A model generated the notes under the pieces. The model saw only the letters and a program-made list of their open reading frames with translations, was not told the DNA's origin and made no database searches. Positions 1 to 9,002 of a stretch of DNA of 64,000 nt are shown here, piece after piece. The position numbers and the translations under genes were made by a program. The stretch spans positions 682,001 through 746,000 of the forward strand of contig CAXXPK010000003.1 in assembly GCA_963678075.2 (NCBI GenBank). The letters run 5' to 3'. This stretch comes from Oleispirillum sp963678075. Lineage in GTDB: Bacteria > Pseudomonadota > Alphaproteobacteria > Rhodospirillales > Rhodospirillaceae. Numbering within the stretch: position 1 is the stretch's first letter; each line of letters starts with the position of its first letter.

Positions 1-563
1 GGGTGTTCAGCCGGATCTTCGCGGCCTTGACGGGAGAGGCTGGCCCTCCAGACCGGTTGATGATCGATGCAACCCACCTGAAAGCTCATCGGACCGCCGC
101 GAGCCTCTATAAAAAGGGGCTCTTCCCCGATGTATCGGACGCACAAAAGGCGGGCTGAACTCCAAGCTTCATGCGGTTTGCGACGGACAAGGAAGGCCCC
201 TCATCCTGCTGCTCAGCGAGGGGCAAATGAGCGATTACAAAGGCGCGATGCTGTTGCTCGACCTATTTCCCAAGGCCAACGTCCTGATCGCCGACAAGGG
301 CTATGACGGTGATCCCCTTCGAGAGGCTTTGACACAGCGAGGGATCGCTACATGCATCCCGCCAATGCGTCATCGCAAAACCCAGCACGCTTACGACAAA
401 ATCCTCTATCGCCAGCGTCATAGGATCGAGAACCTCTTCGCTCGCCTCAAGGATTGGCGGTGTATCCACACCCGATATGACCGATGCGCGGATATCTTCT
501 TTGCCGCCGTCATCCTCGCGGTACTCCTCCTCTTCTGGATCGAACCTTAATGAGTCCTGAGCC
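1..563 (+). mobile_element. Right part of an IS5-family (IS427-like) insertion sequence
   Basis: The left end of the element lies outside the window. It carries the transposase frames described separately. It appears to end at about 563, because the bases after the transposase stop (TGAGTCCTGAGCC) match the usual terminal inverted repeat of this group as I remember it, and sequence beyond it belongs to a minus-strand glycosyltransferase gene. The insertion sits at the extreme 3' end of that gene and replaces its last codons. The target duplication cannot be checked because the left end is missing. Confidence 0.75.
3..550 (+). CDS. IS5-family transposase, two frames joined by -1 frameshift (5' partial)
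   Basis: This is the DDE transposase of the IS5 family, which catalyses cut-and-paste movement. The first frame runs from position 3 to a TGA at 156-158 and contains the motif LMIDATHLKAHRTAASLYKK, with the first catalytic Asp. The second frame runs to 548-550 and contains ADKGYDGDPLREAL (second Asp) and the YRQRHRIENLFARLKDWR block with the catalytic Glu. The two overlap at a run of five A and four G (111-119), a typical slippery site. A -1 shift there gives a continuous family-like protein. Programmed frameshifting is usual in the IS427 group, so this need not be a pseudogene. The N-terminus is outside the window. Confidence 0.85.
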
Positions 564-1188
564 TGGGCGGGCGCGGCGTCCCAGCAGGCGATGGGTGGCG
601 GCGACGAAGCGCAATCCCCAAAAGGCGCCGCGCTCGGCCAGGGCCGCCCAGTGCGAAGGCCCGGCGATCGGCGGCACGCCGTTCCAGAACAGGCGGACCA
701 TGATCTCGGTGTCGAATTCCATGTGCAGGCCGGGCCGTCGTTGGGCCAGCAGGTCGTGGCAGGCGGCCAGGGGATAGACGCGAAAGCCGCACATGCTGTC
801 GCCGATGCGAAACGACAGGGTTTCCACGAACACCCAAAGATGGGTGACCCAGCGCCCGATCTTGCGGGCGGCGGGAATGCTGGAGTCCATAGATCGGCGC
901 GCCGCTGACCAGGGCCTGGGGATGCGCCTTGGCCTGCTCCAAAAGGCGCGGCAGCGCGTCGGGGTCGTGTTGACCGTCGGCGTCGATCTGTACCGCGCGG
1001 GTGTACCCGGCGTCGCCGGCGAGCCGGAAGCCGTCGATGACGGCGGCGCCCTTGCCGCCGTTTCGCGGGCGGAGGTGGACGAAGACGCCGCAGTCCGGGT
1101 CGTGCAGGGCGACGACCCGCGCGACGATGGCGGGAAGCGCGTCGGAATGGTCGTGGCTGGGGATCAGGGCGCAGGGCGCGAAGGTCAT
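564..1188 (-). pseudogene. Family 2 glycosyltransferase, frameshifted and cut by IS
   Basis: This is a GT2-family glycosyltransferase of the kind found in aryl polyene clusters. The start is the ATG at 1186-1188 (MTFAPCALIPSHDHSDALP), which overlaps the dehydratase fragment stop as ATGA. The donor-site motif VQIDADGQHDPDALPRLLEQ is intact. Around 888 one extra G in ATCTATGGACTCC shifts the frame; the second frame resumes with DSSIPAARKIGRWVTHLWVF and MCGFRVYPL. Near the C-terminus the gene runs into the IS end at about 563. Two independent lesions suggest it is dead, although the single-base shift could be a sequencing error. Confidence 0.75.
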
Positions 1189-1346
1189 GGCGTCACCGCG
1201 ATCTGACCGGACGAACAGGCCTGTTCGCCGCGCCGGCATTCGAACCGCAGGCGTCCCTTGGCCGGGTCGCTGGACAGGGTCAGGGTCAGGCGGTCGTTGG
1301 GAAAGATCGCTGCGGCGAATTTGACCTGGGGGAGACGGTCAGACAT
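1185..1346 (-). pseudogene. C-terminal fragment of ApeI-like hotdog dehydratase
   Basis: Only 53 residues are encoded (start MSDRLPQVKFAAAIFPNDRL, end in CSSGQIAVTP). They match the last third of the small hotdog-fold 3-hydroxyacyl-ACP dehydratases of aryl polyene clusters, which are normally about 115 residues. The N-terminal half with the central helix is missing, so the protein is unlikely to be an active dehydratase. The ATG overlaps the ligase stop by eight bases and its TGA overlaps the glycosyltransferase ATG, so translational coupling has been kept. The likely history is an internal deletion. Family assignment is from remembered sequence patterns. Confidence 0.55.
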
Positions 1347-2618
1347 TGCCGGGCTCCTGGAAGAGGCGGGCGACGGCGGCGGTGGCGCGCTTGCCCATGG
1401 CGCCGGCGGGAATGGCGACGACGAAGCGCCAGCGGCGCGGTCGCGCCATCGGTTCCAGGCGGTCGGCCAGTTGCGCGCGCAGGTATCGCCCGAAGCGAAA
1501 AGCCCCCAGCGCTTCCAACTGGGCGGTCCCCGAGGCGGAGGGCACCACCGCCGCCGCCAGATTGTCGCCGATTTGGGCGACGGCGGCGTCGGCGACCTCG
1601 GGCAGGACGTTCAGCGCCGCCTCGACCTCGGTCAGGTTGACTCGCTTGCCGCCGATCTTGACCAGCCGGTCCATGCGGCCTTTCAGCACGAAGCTGCCGT
1701 CCGCGTCGATCGCGACGGCGTCGTCGCCGCGATGCGGACCATCGACCCAGGGCGACCGCAGTTCCAGTCGCCCGTCCGCGTCGCCGTCGATGGTGATGCC
1801 GGGCAGGGGGCGCCAAGCGGCGTTGCCGGTGCGGCGGGCCATGGCGCCGGTTTCCGTGTTGCCGAAGATTTCCACCGGCGCCGCGCCAAAGATTTTGCCC
1901 GCGTCGCGGGCGGCGGCCTCCGGCAGGGGCGCCCCGGCCGAGAACACCAGGGCGGCGGCGCGGCGTGGCGGCAGGCCGCCCAGACGGGTCAGATGCGCCG
2001 GGGAGCTGACGATCACCAGTCCCGGCGTGTCGGGCAGGCTTTCCCAAACGTCGTGGGATCGCGGCGCGAAGGCCCTTCCGGCCAGGAGCGGCCACAGAAT
2101 CTTGAAGGGCAGACCATAAGCGTGCTGGTGGGTGACCGTGGCGTGGGTGATGCCCAGGCCGGGTCCGCCCCAGAGATCTTCCAGCGCGGCGGCCTCTCGT
2201 TCCAGAAGGTCGAGGGAACGAACCGCCCGCCCGACCCGACCGGCGGTGCCCGAGGTGAAGAATTTGACGCGGCAGGGGGCCTCGGGTCGGCGGCGGGCTC
2301 CGCCAGTGGCGGCACCGCTCCGTCCAGGTCGTCGCTGATCATCGCGTCCCAGGCGTCAAAGCATTCGGCCAGGAAGCCCGGCTGTGCGTGCGGCGGCAGA
2401 ACCACCGCGCATCCGGCCTGCGCCATGCCCAAAAGCCCGACCGCGAAGGCATAGCCGTCCTTGCACCACAGCGCGTCCCGGCGGATGCCTTGCGTCCGCA
2501 ACCGCAGGCTCAATCCGGTTACGTCGGCCCGGAATCGTCCCCAGCAACGGTCGGGGGTGACCGGAGTGGCGGGGTCGCGACCGTCCGCCAGCAGGGCGCG
2601 CAGGGCGCCAGGGGTCAT
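1339..2618 (-). pseudogene. AMP-dependent acyl-ACP ligase (ApeH-like), one frameshift
   Basis: This is an ANL-superfamily adenylating enzyme expected to load an aryl starter acid onto an ACP. The start is ATG 2616-2618 (MTPGALRALLADGRDPATPV), overlapping the upstream stop as ATGA. The N-terminal part reads in one frame to about 2282. The rest reads in another, carrying the P-loop-like FFTSGTAGRVGRA, the A5-type motif EIFGNTETGAMARRTG, the LKGRMDRLVKIGGKRVNL hinge region and the late GKRATAAVARLF Lys motif. A single-base indel in the GAGGCCCCCTGC stretch separates them. Apart from this break the protein looks complete at about 425 residues. Confidence 0.75.
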
Positions 2619-3177
2619 GCCGTCCTCCGCACGCGCCGCCGCACCAGCCATTCGCCCAGGAACAGGGTCCCCATCAACAGGTACGCGATCAGGCCATTGT
2701 AAACGGTTCCGCCCACAGGGTTGCGGTGGCGACGGCGGCATTGCACAGCAGAAAACCGAACCAGACCCAGGCGACCGCGCGCATGTAGGCGCGCGCCGCC
2801 GGTTCGGGGTCGGCGGGGTCGGTCAACGCCGCGAAGACCTCGATCAGGGAAGGGGGGCGCAGCAGCGACAGACCGAAGGCGGCGGCGAAGGCCAAGCCCA
2901 TCAGGATCGGATACAGTCGGGCGGCGAGGGCGGCATCCATCACACCAAGCAGGGAAAGGGCGACGACAACCAGGATCAGCAGCGGCAGCAGATGCCGGGC
3001 CAGGGCCTGACGGCGCAGCATCGCCAGACGCCCTAAGGCCAGCGACCGGGCCAAACCCACCCAGGCGGCGGGCGGGACCCGCCCCGCCCCGGCGCAGACC
3101 AGGAAAGGATAGGTCACGCCCAGCAAGGCCAACGCGACGGCGAGCGTGTGTCTATTCCGCGAGGAGGTCATGGACAC
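2615..3177 (-). pseudogene. COG4648-like membrane protein of aryl polyene clusters, frameshifted near end
   Basis: This is a small polytopic membrane protein with about five hydrophobic segments, including LLPLLILVVVALSLLGV. It fits the COG4648 protein that lies between the ACPs and the ligase in aryl polyene clusters; its molecular role is unknown to me. The main frame runs into a stop at about 2689. A one-base shift at about 2716 restores the family-like C-terminus (VYNGLIAYLLMGTLFLGEW) and ends in a TGA overlapping the ligase ATG, which argues that the restored frame is the ancestral one. Start ATGs exist at 3175-3177 and 3169-3171. Confidence 0.65.
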
Positions 3178-3397
3178 GGTTGACCACGTCCCTCACCGTG
3201 CGTACCGTCTTGAACTGCTCGGGCTTGATCTTCTTGCCGGTCAGTGCTTGCAGTTTGACCACCAGATCGACGGTGTCGATGCTGTCCAGATCGAGTTTCT
3301 GAAAAAGGTTGGCGTCCAGAGTGATGCGGTCGGCTGGAATTTCGAACATGTCTTCCAGGTAGCCGACCAGCGTGGTGTAAATCTCATCCCGAGTCAT
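3152..3397 (-). CDS. Acyl carrier protein (aryl polyene type, second ACP)
   Basis: This 81-residue acyl carrier protein begins at ATG 3395-3397 (MTRDEIYTTLVGYLEDMFEI). The phosphopantetheine attachment site is the Ser in LDLDSIDTVDL. The fold would be the usual four-helix ACP. It lies between the other ACP gene and the membrane protein gene and its end overlaps the next start, as expected for an operon. It would carry the growing polyene or its starter. The reading frame is intact, but several neighbours are broken, so it may no longer have a pathway to serve. Confidence 0.85.
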   Translation of the reverse strand: MTRDEIYTTLVGYLEDMFEIPADRITLDANLFQKLDLDSIDTVDLVVKLQALTGKKIKPEQFKTVRTVRDVVNRVHDLLAE

Positions 3398-3422
3398 TTT
3401 CGCGCGTTTCCCCTTGCGCAAG

Positions 3423-3692
3423 TCATTGCCGTGCGGCGCCGTGCGCGTGGATAAAGGCGGCAAGAGTCCTCACGCTGGCGAAATGGTTTTTGACCTCGTC
3501 GGTCACGGTTTCGATCTTGACGCCGAAGGTCTTGCGGATCGCCACGCCGAGTTCCAGGGCGTCGATGGAATCGAGCCCCAGTCCGCTGTCCCCAAACAGC
3601 GGCTCGTCCGAGGAAATATCCTCAGGCGACAGATCTTCCAGCTTCAACGCGTTGACGATCAAGGTCTTAATTTGGTGTTCCAAGTGGTCCAT
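3423..3692 (-). CDS. Acyl carrier protein (aryl polyene type, first ACP)
   Basis: This 89-residue acyl carrier protein starts at ATG 3690-3692 (MDHLEHQIKTLIVNALKLED). The 4'-phosphopantetheine site is the Ser in the GLGLDSIDALEL motif. Two consecutive ACP genes are a hallmark of aryl polyene clusters. Its start lies inside the end of the acyltransferase gene, indicating translational coupling. The frame is intact. Confidence 0.85.
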   Translation of the reverse strand: MDHLEHQIKTLIVNALKLEDLSPEDISSDEPLFGDSGLGLDSIDALELGVAIRKTFGVKIETVTDEVKNHFASVRTLAAFIHAHGAARQ

Positions 3693-4459
3693 CGGTCAGT
3701 TTTTCCGCGTAATAGCGATCAACGAATGAGACGAGCTTTCGGGCCCCAAGGGTCCGGTATGGATATCGTAAGAATTCCTGGATGTCCACTTGCTCCCCCA
3801 CCTTCAGCCGAAAATGGGAACGGCGCTCCGGCACGCGCCACCAAGGATTTCCCTTGAACAGAATGGGCGGGTTGCAGGTGATGGTCAGAAGTTGCAGGTT
3901 GGCCTCGGTTCGCACCGCCAGATTGGCGAATCCACGCTGCAGGCGCGGCGGCGAACCTGGAACGGTGCGGGTGCCTTCCGGGAAGATGATCAGGTTCTGT
4001 CCGGCCCGCAGGGAGTCGGCGCAGGCCTGCATCAAGGCCTCGGGTTGCAGGTCGTTGCGGATGAAGCCGGCCCCGCCCACCGTCAGGCGGAAGAACGGGT
4101 GATTCCACAAGCTGGCCTTGACCACGCATTGCACGGCGGGCGCGGCGGCCATGATCATCGCCACGTCCAGCAGCGATGGATGGTTGGCGATCAGGATGTG
4201 GCCGCGCAGCGTTTTCAGCCGGTTGGTCTCGACGAATTTGATGCGGGCGATAACCCATGACGTGAATGGCGGCGCAATAGACCCGGAACACCAGGTACAA
4301 GGCTCGTTGGATGCGTTGGCGGCGGCGCTCGGGGGCGCCGCAGGATAGGGAGATCAGGGGAAAGACGGTCAGAGCCATCAGCGAGCCGCCGAGCCCGATC
4401 AGGCACAGGAACAGGGCGGTGCCGAATCCCCGCCAGAGACGAGCGACGCTACGCGGCAT
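3667..4459 (-). pseudogene. 1-acyl-glycerol-3-phosphate-type acyltransferase, frameshifted
   Basis: This is a PlsC-like membrane acyltransferase, probably attaching the polyene acyl group to a lipid acceptor. The N-terminal frame starts at ATG 4457-4459 with a transmembrane segment (TALFLCLIGLGGSLMALTVF). At about 4247 a one-base indel after ATGGG shifts the frame. The second frame continues as VIARIKFVETNR and then HILIANHPSLLDVAMIMA with the NHxxxxD catalytic motif, and later IIFPEGTRTVPGSPPRLQRG with the FPEGTR acceptor motif. All family motifs are present, so only the frameshift makes it a pseudogene. Confidence 0.75.
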
Positions 4460-5125
4460 GGCGCCACCTCCAGGTCATGCGCGCGCCGTCGGCGCGGGCC
4501 TCCGGGGCGTTGCCGTCCAGCATTTCGGCGAAGGCCAGGGGCAGGCTGTCGTGACCGTGGCCGCCCGGCGATATCTCCATCGCGTAGGGACCGTCCGAGG
4601 TCAGCAGCAGGGCCAGGGCCAGGGCGGGTTCCGGCGGCATGTCATAGACGGGGGGGGGGTCGTCGAAGTGCATCACCAGGACCGGAGCATTTTCCGCGCG
4701 CAGGCAGGCGATCGCTTCCAGCAGGGCGAAGCCGAAGGTGTCGGGTCCGGCGGCGATGGCGGAGTGTCCGGCGGTGTTGCGCGTCGCGATCGACAGCAGG
4801 CCGATCAGGGCATGGTGAACCGACAGGCTGAAATCGGCGGGGGAGACCTCGCCCTCGGCGGCCAGGGAATCCAAGAGGGTGAAGGTGCGCCCGTATTCGC
4901 CGTGGCGCGACGACAGGATCAGCCGGGGCGGCGCGCCGTCCGGTGGCAGGATCGTCCAGGCGGCGTCCTGGGCCTTGCATCCGGTTCCGCCGATCCGGCG
5001 TCGCAGGGTGGGGGCAGCGGGCCGCGCGTCGAAACCGGCCCGCGCGAGACCAGAGCCGCTTGCCCCGGCAGCCATGCGGCCCAGGCGGATATTCCGAAGG
5101 TCAGTTCAGACGGCGACATGCCCAT
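4449..5125 (-). pseudogene. Ketosynthase-like N-terminal-domain protein (ApeC/chain-length-factor-like), frameshifted
   Basis: This is a lone beta-ketoacyl-synthase-like domain of about 220 residues, resembling Pfam Ketoacyl-synt_2 and the chain-length-factor partner of aryl polyene synthases. Possible starts are ATG 5123-5125 or 5117-5119 (MSPSELTFGISAWAAWLPG). A one-base indel at about 5043 in CGCGCGGGCCGG moves to the second frame, which carries LILSSRHGEYGRTFTLLDSL and FSLSVHHALIGLLSIATRN. The catalytic partner ketosynthase is not in the window and would have to lie left of the IS. The stop overlaps the acyltransferase start. Confidence 0.65.
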
Positions 5126-5433
5126 GCATCCATCCACCCAGGTTCGTTCCGTTCGAGGCCGGGTTCGAAGCTTTCCAGGGAAAATCGCCCTGGTGCGAGT
5201 GGGGGGCGCGAAAATGACGCCGCGCCGCGAGGTTCGCCCCCCCCCCGGGGAGCGACCGGCTGGAAGCGCCATCCCCGGCTTTGACCGGCCTCGATGGTGG
5301 TGTTTTCCATCTGCTTCAGGTTCAGGGCCTGGGCGCTCAGCGGCACCGGATGGGACTGGACGTTGTAGATCGGGTTATGGGCGCAGGCCCCCAGCAGGAA
5401 CAGGCCGAACAGCAGAACGGGAAGTTTTTTCAT
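5101..5433 (-). CDS. Small lipoprotein, C-terminus doubtful
   Basis: The start ATG 5431-5433 gives a lipoprotein signal peptide, MKKLPVLLFGLFLLGACAHN, with the lipobox ending at Cys17. The next part (MENTTIEAGQSRGWRFQPVA) fits a family of about 100-130-residue lipoproteins common in proteobacteria. After a run of nine C/G bases near 5230 the family-like pattern stops and the translated sequence no longer looks like that family in any frame. The 3' part may therefore be frameshifted or joined by a deletion to the upstream part of the next gene. It heads the aryl-polyene-type gene row. Confidence 0.5.
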   Translation of the reverse strand: MKKLPVLLFGLFLLGACAHNPIYNVQSHPVPLSAQALNLKQMENTTIEAGQSRGWRFQPVAPRGGGEPRGAASFSRPPLAPGRFSLESFEPGLERNEPGWMDAWACRRLN

Positions 5434-5506
5434 GGCGATCTCGTGCAAAGGGGAAAAGGTCGCGTACTCTACCATCGGCCGTGCCTGTGGAAAAGAGGCA
5501 GCGCGA

Positions 5507-6037
5507 TCAACCTGTTGCGACCGGTTTGGTCGGAGCCAGCAAGGCCAGTAGTCCTTGCAGCATCGCCGTCGGGGTCGGTGGGCAGCCCGGAATGCGCAAA
5601 TCGACCGGCAGCACGGCCTCGACTGCGCCGACGCAGGCATAGCTGCCCGCGAAGATGCCGCCGGTGCAGGCGCACTCGCCGACCGCGACCACCCACTTCG
5701 GGGCAGGAGTGGCGGCGAAGGTGCGTTCCACCGCCTCGCGCATGTTCCAGGTGACCGGGCCGGTGACCATCAGGACGTCGGCGTGGCGGGGCGAGGCGAC
5801 GAAGCGCAGGCCGAACCGTTCCAGGTCGTAGAAGGCGTTGTTCAGGGCGTGCATTTCCAGCTCGCAGCCGTTGCACGATCCGGCGTCGATCGCGCGGATC
5901 GCCAGCGACCGCCCCAGCCGCTGGCGGGCGCGGTGGTTTAGGGCGGCGGCGACGTCGCGGCAGGAGGCCTCGTCTGCGGTCGGGGCGGGAACCGTCAGGG
6001 GTTTGCTAAACAGCGATCGGGCAATCAGGGTTCGCAT
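5507..6037 (-). CDS. hyfI: Hydrogenase-4-like small subunit, NuoB/HyfI family
   Basis: This 176-residue iron-sulfur subunit belongs to the NuoB/group 4 hydrogenase small-subunit family and would sit on the cytoplasmic face, passing electrons through one [4Fe-4S] cluster. The four ligand cysteines are visible: Cys55 and Cys58 in SCNGCELE, Cys122 in VGECACTGG, and Cys152 in IPGCPPTP. It is the last gene of the operon running leftwards from 12895 and follows the large subunit after seven bases. The proximal cluster is therefore complete even though the large subunit is abnormal, which fits an electron-transfer or pump complex. Confidence 0.85.
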   Translation of the reverse strand: MRTLIARSLFSKPLTVPAPTADEASCRDVAAALNHRARQRLGRSLAIRAIDAGSCNGCELEMHALNNAFYDLERFGLRFVASPRHADVLMVTGPVTWNMREAVERTFAATPAPKWVVAVGECACTGGIFAGSYACVGAVEAVLPVDLRIPGCPPTPTAMLQGLLALLAPTKPVATG

Positions 6038-6044
6038 CGGCGCC

Positions 6045-7556
6045 TCACAGATCGGGTCCGGAATAGGAGCAATTGAACGATTTGTTGCAGATCGGAAAGT
6101 CCGCGACGATGTTGTCTTCGATCGCGGCCTCCAGCAGCGGCCACTGGAACCACGAGGGGTCGCGGGGGTGGCAGCGCAGGATGCGGGTGTCGGTGTCCAG
6201 GCGCAGCCAGACGAAGACGTCGCCGCGGAAGCCTTCGGCGACGCCGCAGCCTTCGCGGATCTCGCCGATTTGGGTCGGGATACCGCAGGCGATCGGTCCC
6301 GGCGGCAGGTCGGCGACGATTTGCCGGATCAGCGAGATGCTTTGCCAAAGTTCCTCGAACCGCAGCCAGACGCGGGCGTTGACGTCGCCGGAATTAATCT
6401 GCGGCACCGTGAAGTCCAGGCGGTCGTAGGGCGGATAGGCCAGATCGCGGCGGGCGTCGAAATCGCGGCCCGAGGCACGGCCGACCACGCCCCCTGCGGC
6501 GAAGCGGCGCGCCAGATCGGCGGACAAAATGCCGGTGGTGCTGGTGCGTTCCTTGATCGACGCGGTGTCGTCGTACAGTTCCATCAGGCGCGGCAATTCC
6601 GCGTCGAAACGGATCAGAAGCTCGGCGATCGCGTCCTCGCCGCGTGGGGTCAGGTCGGCGCGGACCCCGCCCGGCATCACCCGATCCATCATCAGGCGGT
6701 GGCCGAACGCCGCGTCGGCGGCGCGCAGGGTACGTTCGCGCAAGGCGCCGCAATGGGCCAGCATGAGGACGAAGGCGGCATCGTTGCAGATCGCCCCAAT
6801 ATCGCCGATGTGGTTGGCGATGCGCTCCAGTTCGGCCATGACGCCGCGCAGGGCGTGGGCGCGTTCGGGGACCTCCAACCCCAGGGCGGCCTCGGCGGCG
6901 CGGGCGTAGGCGATGGCATAGGCGACCGTGCTGTCGCCGCAGACACGGCCGCAGATACGGGCGCCGCGATCAAGATCGGCCCCTTCCATCAGACTTTCGA
7001 CGCCCTTGTGGGTATAGCCCAGGCGTTCCTCCAGACGGACGATGGTCTCGCCATTGGCGGTGAAGCGGAAGTGGCCGGGTTCGATGATGCCGGCGTGTAC
7101 CGGGCCGACCGGAATCTGATGCACGCCTTCGCCCTTGGTGGGCAGGAAGACGTAGGGCTGGGCGGGTTTGGTGGACCGTCTCTTGCCCGGCCAACGTCCG
7201 TGGTCGAGCCAGGGGCGAGGGTCGGGCATGCCAACCGGCTTGTGGCCGAAGAGGTCGGCGATGGCGCGCTCCAGCCGCAGCGAGGGCAGGTGGCGGCGCG
7301 ACACCGAGGGATATTCGCCGCCTTCGACGGAGATCGACACCACCGCGATCCGCTCGGACTGAACGAACAGCGCCATGTGGACTTCCGACGCGTCGGCCCA
7401 CAGCCCCATCAGGTCGGCGCGGCCCTGTTCCAGGACGTCGCAGACGGTGATCCAGCCCATGTGATCGACGCGGTGACGTGTGCACGGGGCGTGGTTGTCC
7501 ACCGGCGTGCCGTACACCCCGGGAATGCCCGCTATTTCGTTCGAGGCGTGCGTCAT
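6045..7556 (-). CDS. hyfG: Hydrogenase-4-like large subunit (NuoC-NuoD fusion) with altered metal-site motifs
   Basis: This 503-residue protein joins a NuoC-like N-terminal domain (about 1-130) to a NuoD/NiFe large-subunit-like domain (about 145-503). The first ligand motif reads ARICGRVCGDST, with Cys202 and Cys206 three residues apart instead of the canonical RxCGxC spacing of two. The C-terminal motif reads DFPICNKSFNCSYSGPDL, with Cys490 and Cys496 five apart, instead of DPCxxC. Binding of a normal Ni-Fe centre is doubtful, so this is more likely an energy-converting-hydrogenase-related (Ehr) subunit. No hyp maturation genes or ferredoxin-like hyfA/hyfH genes are in the window. Confidence 0.85.
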   Translation of the reverse strand: MTHASNEIAGIPGVYGTPVDNHAPCTRHRVDHMGWITVCDVLEQGRADLMGLWADASEVHMALFVQSERIAVVSISVEGGEYPSVSRRHLPSLRLERAIADLFGHKPVGMPDPRPWLDHGRWPGKRRSTKPAQPYVFLPTKGEGVHQIPVGPVHAGIIEPGHFRFTANGETIVRLEERLGYTHKGVESLMEGADLDRGARICGRVCGDSTVAYAIAYARAAEAALGLEVPERAHALRGVMAELERIANHIGDIGAICNDAAFVLMLAHCGALRERTLRAADAAFGHRLMMDRVMPGGVRADLTPRGEDAIAELLIRFDAELPRLMELYDDTASIKERTSTTGILSADLARRFAAGGVVGRASGRDFDARRDLAYPPYDRLDFTVPQINSGDVNARVWLRFEELWQSISLIRQIVADLPPGPIACGIPTQIGEIREGCGVAEGFRGDVFVWLRLDTDTRILRCHPRDPSWFQWPLLEAAIEDNIVADFPICNKSFNCSYSGPDL

Positions 7557-7562
7557 CTCGAT

Positions 7563-9002
7563 CTACCCCAGCAGTTCCGCCACCCTCTGGAACCATTCGA
7601 CCAGAGGCTGGGGAAGGGAAATCCCCGCCCACAGGACCAGCGCCAGATGCGCGAACAGCGGCACCAGGGACGCCTTCAGAGGGCTGGAGTGAGCGGTGGG
7701 CGCGCCGAACAACACGCCTTGCAGGCGCATCAACAGGGCGCCGAAGGCCAACAGCAGTCCGGCCGCGAACAGGATCGCCAGCAGCGGTTCGCGGGCGAAG
7801 GTGGTGGTGGTGATCAGGAACTCGCTGGCGAAGACGCCGAACGGCGGCAGCCCGGCGATGGCGACGACCCCCAGCCCCAGTCCCCAGGCGAGGGCGGGAT
7901 GGGTTTCGCTGAGGCCGCAGATGTTGTCCAGCTTCTGCGTTCCCTTGGCCTGGGTGACATGGCCGACGGCGTAGAAAATCGCCGACTTGGTCAGGCTGTG
8001 CATGGTCATGTGCAGCAGGCCGGCGAAGTTGGCGATGGGGCCGCCCAGGCCGAACGCGAAGGTGATGATCCCCATGTGCTCGATCGAGGAATAGGCGAAC
8101 AGACGCTTGATGTCGCGGCGGCGGTACAGCATGAAGCTGGCGAACAGCAGCGACACCAGCCCCATCACCGCCAGCGCCGGACCCGGCGACAGGGTGTTCG
8201 GGTTGGCGGCCAGGATCATCTTGAAACGCAGGATGGCGTACAGCGCGACGTTCAGCAGCAGCCCCGACAGCACCGCCGAAACCGGGGTCGGCCCTTCGGC
8301 GTGGGCGTCGGGCAGCCAGGCGTGCAGCGGCACCAGGCCGACCTTGGTGCCGTAGCCGATCAGCAGGAAGGCGAAGGCGAGGCTGAGCAGATGGGGCTCC
8401 AGTTGGGCGGCGGAGGCGATCAGGCTGGTCCAGCTCATCGCCGTCAGGCCTTCGCCGATCACCGGCTGCGCGACCAGATAGATCAGGATGGTGCCGAAAA
8501 ACGCCAGGCTGATGCCGACGCTGCCCAGGATGAAGTATTTCCAGGCTGCCTCGATCGCCTCGTGGGTGCGATAGATGCCGACCATCAGCACCGTGGTCAG
8601 TGTCGCCACCTCGATGCCGACCCACATCAGGCCGATGTTGTTGCTGGCCAGGGCTAGGCTCATCGCGCCCATCATCAGCTGGAACATCGCGTGATAGAAA
8701 CGCAGGTGGACGGGGGTCAGGCAACCGGTTTCCAACTCATGCGAGATATAGGTCGCGCTGAAGATGCTAGTGGTCAACCCGACGAAGGTGTTAAGCGCGA
8801 TCAGATAGATGTTGAAGCCATCGACGAACAGGATGTCGTTGTCGGCGGGCGCGGACCAGAACAGGGTGCTGGCGGCGGCGAACGCCAGCAGCGACGCGGC
8901 GATGTTGACCAGGGCGGCGATGCGATAGGGCTTGATCGCCGCCAAAAGGACGGCCGCCGTGATCGGTGCGCACAGAACCAGGGTGAGTCCGACGTCGTTC
9001 AT
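7563..9002 (-). CDS. hyfF: Hydrogenase-4-like proton-pumping subunit HyfF (NuoN/Mrp-antiporter family)
   Basis: This 479-residue polytopic membrane protein has about 14 hydrophobic segments and belongs to the antiporter-like family of complex I (NuoL/M/N) and hydrogenase-4 (HyfD/F). Typical features include VGIEVATLTTVLMVGIYRT with the conserved Glu, GYGTKVGLVPLHAWLPDAHA with the transport-helix Lys and the HAWLPDAHAEGPTPVS loop, and FAYSSIEHMGIITFAFGLGG. It would translocate protons or sodium ions. The ATG overlaps the hyfE stop as ATGA. Confidence 0.9.
   Translation of the reverse strand: MNDVGLTLVLCAPITAAVLLAAIKPYRIAALVNIAASLLAFAAASTLFWSAPADNDILFVDGFNIYLIALNTFVGLTTSIFSATYISHELETGCLTPVHLRFYHAMFQLMMGAMSLALASNNIGLMWVGIEVATLTTVLMVGIYRTHEAIEAAWKYFILGSVGISLAFFGTILIYLVAQPVIGEGLTAMSWTSLIASAAQLEPHLLSLAFAFLLIGYGTKVGLVPLHAWLPDAHAEGPTPVSAVLSGLLLNVALYAILRFKMILAANPNTLSPGPALAVMGLVSLLFASFMLYRRRDIKRLFAYSSIEHMGIITFAFGLGGPIANFAGLLHMTMHSLTKSAIFYAVGHVTQAKGTQKLDNICGLSETHPALAWGLGLGVVAIAGLPPFGVFASEFLITTTTFAREPLLAILFAAGLLLAFGALLMRLQGVLFGAPTAHSSPLKASLVPLFAHLALVLWAGISLPQPLVEWFQRVAELLG

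Noticed and set aside
1258..2454. A 398-codon plus-strand open frame over the ligase gene
   Set aside because: It is antisense to motifs of the acyl-ACP ligase and has no plausible protein features.
5838..8657. A 939-codon plus-strand open frame opposite the hyf genes
   Set aside because: It is a shadow of hyfI, hyfG and hyfF, with Gln/Gly/Arg-rich translation and no family motif.
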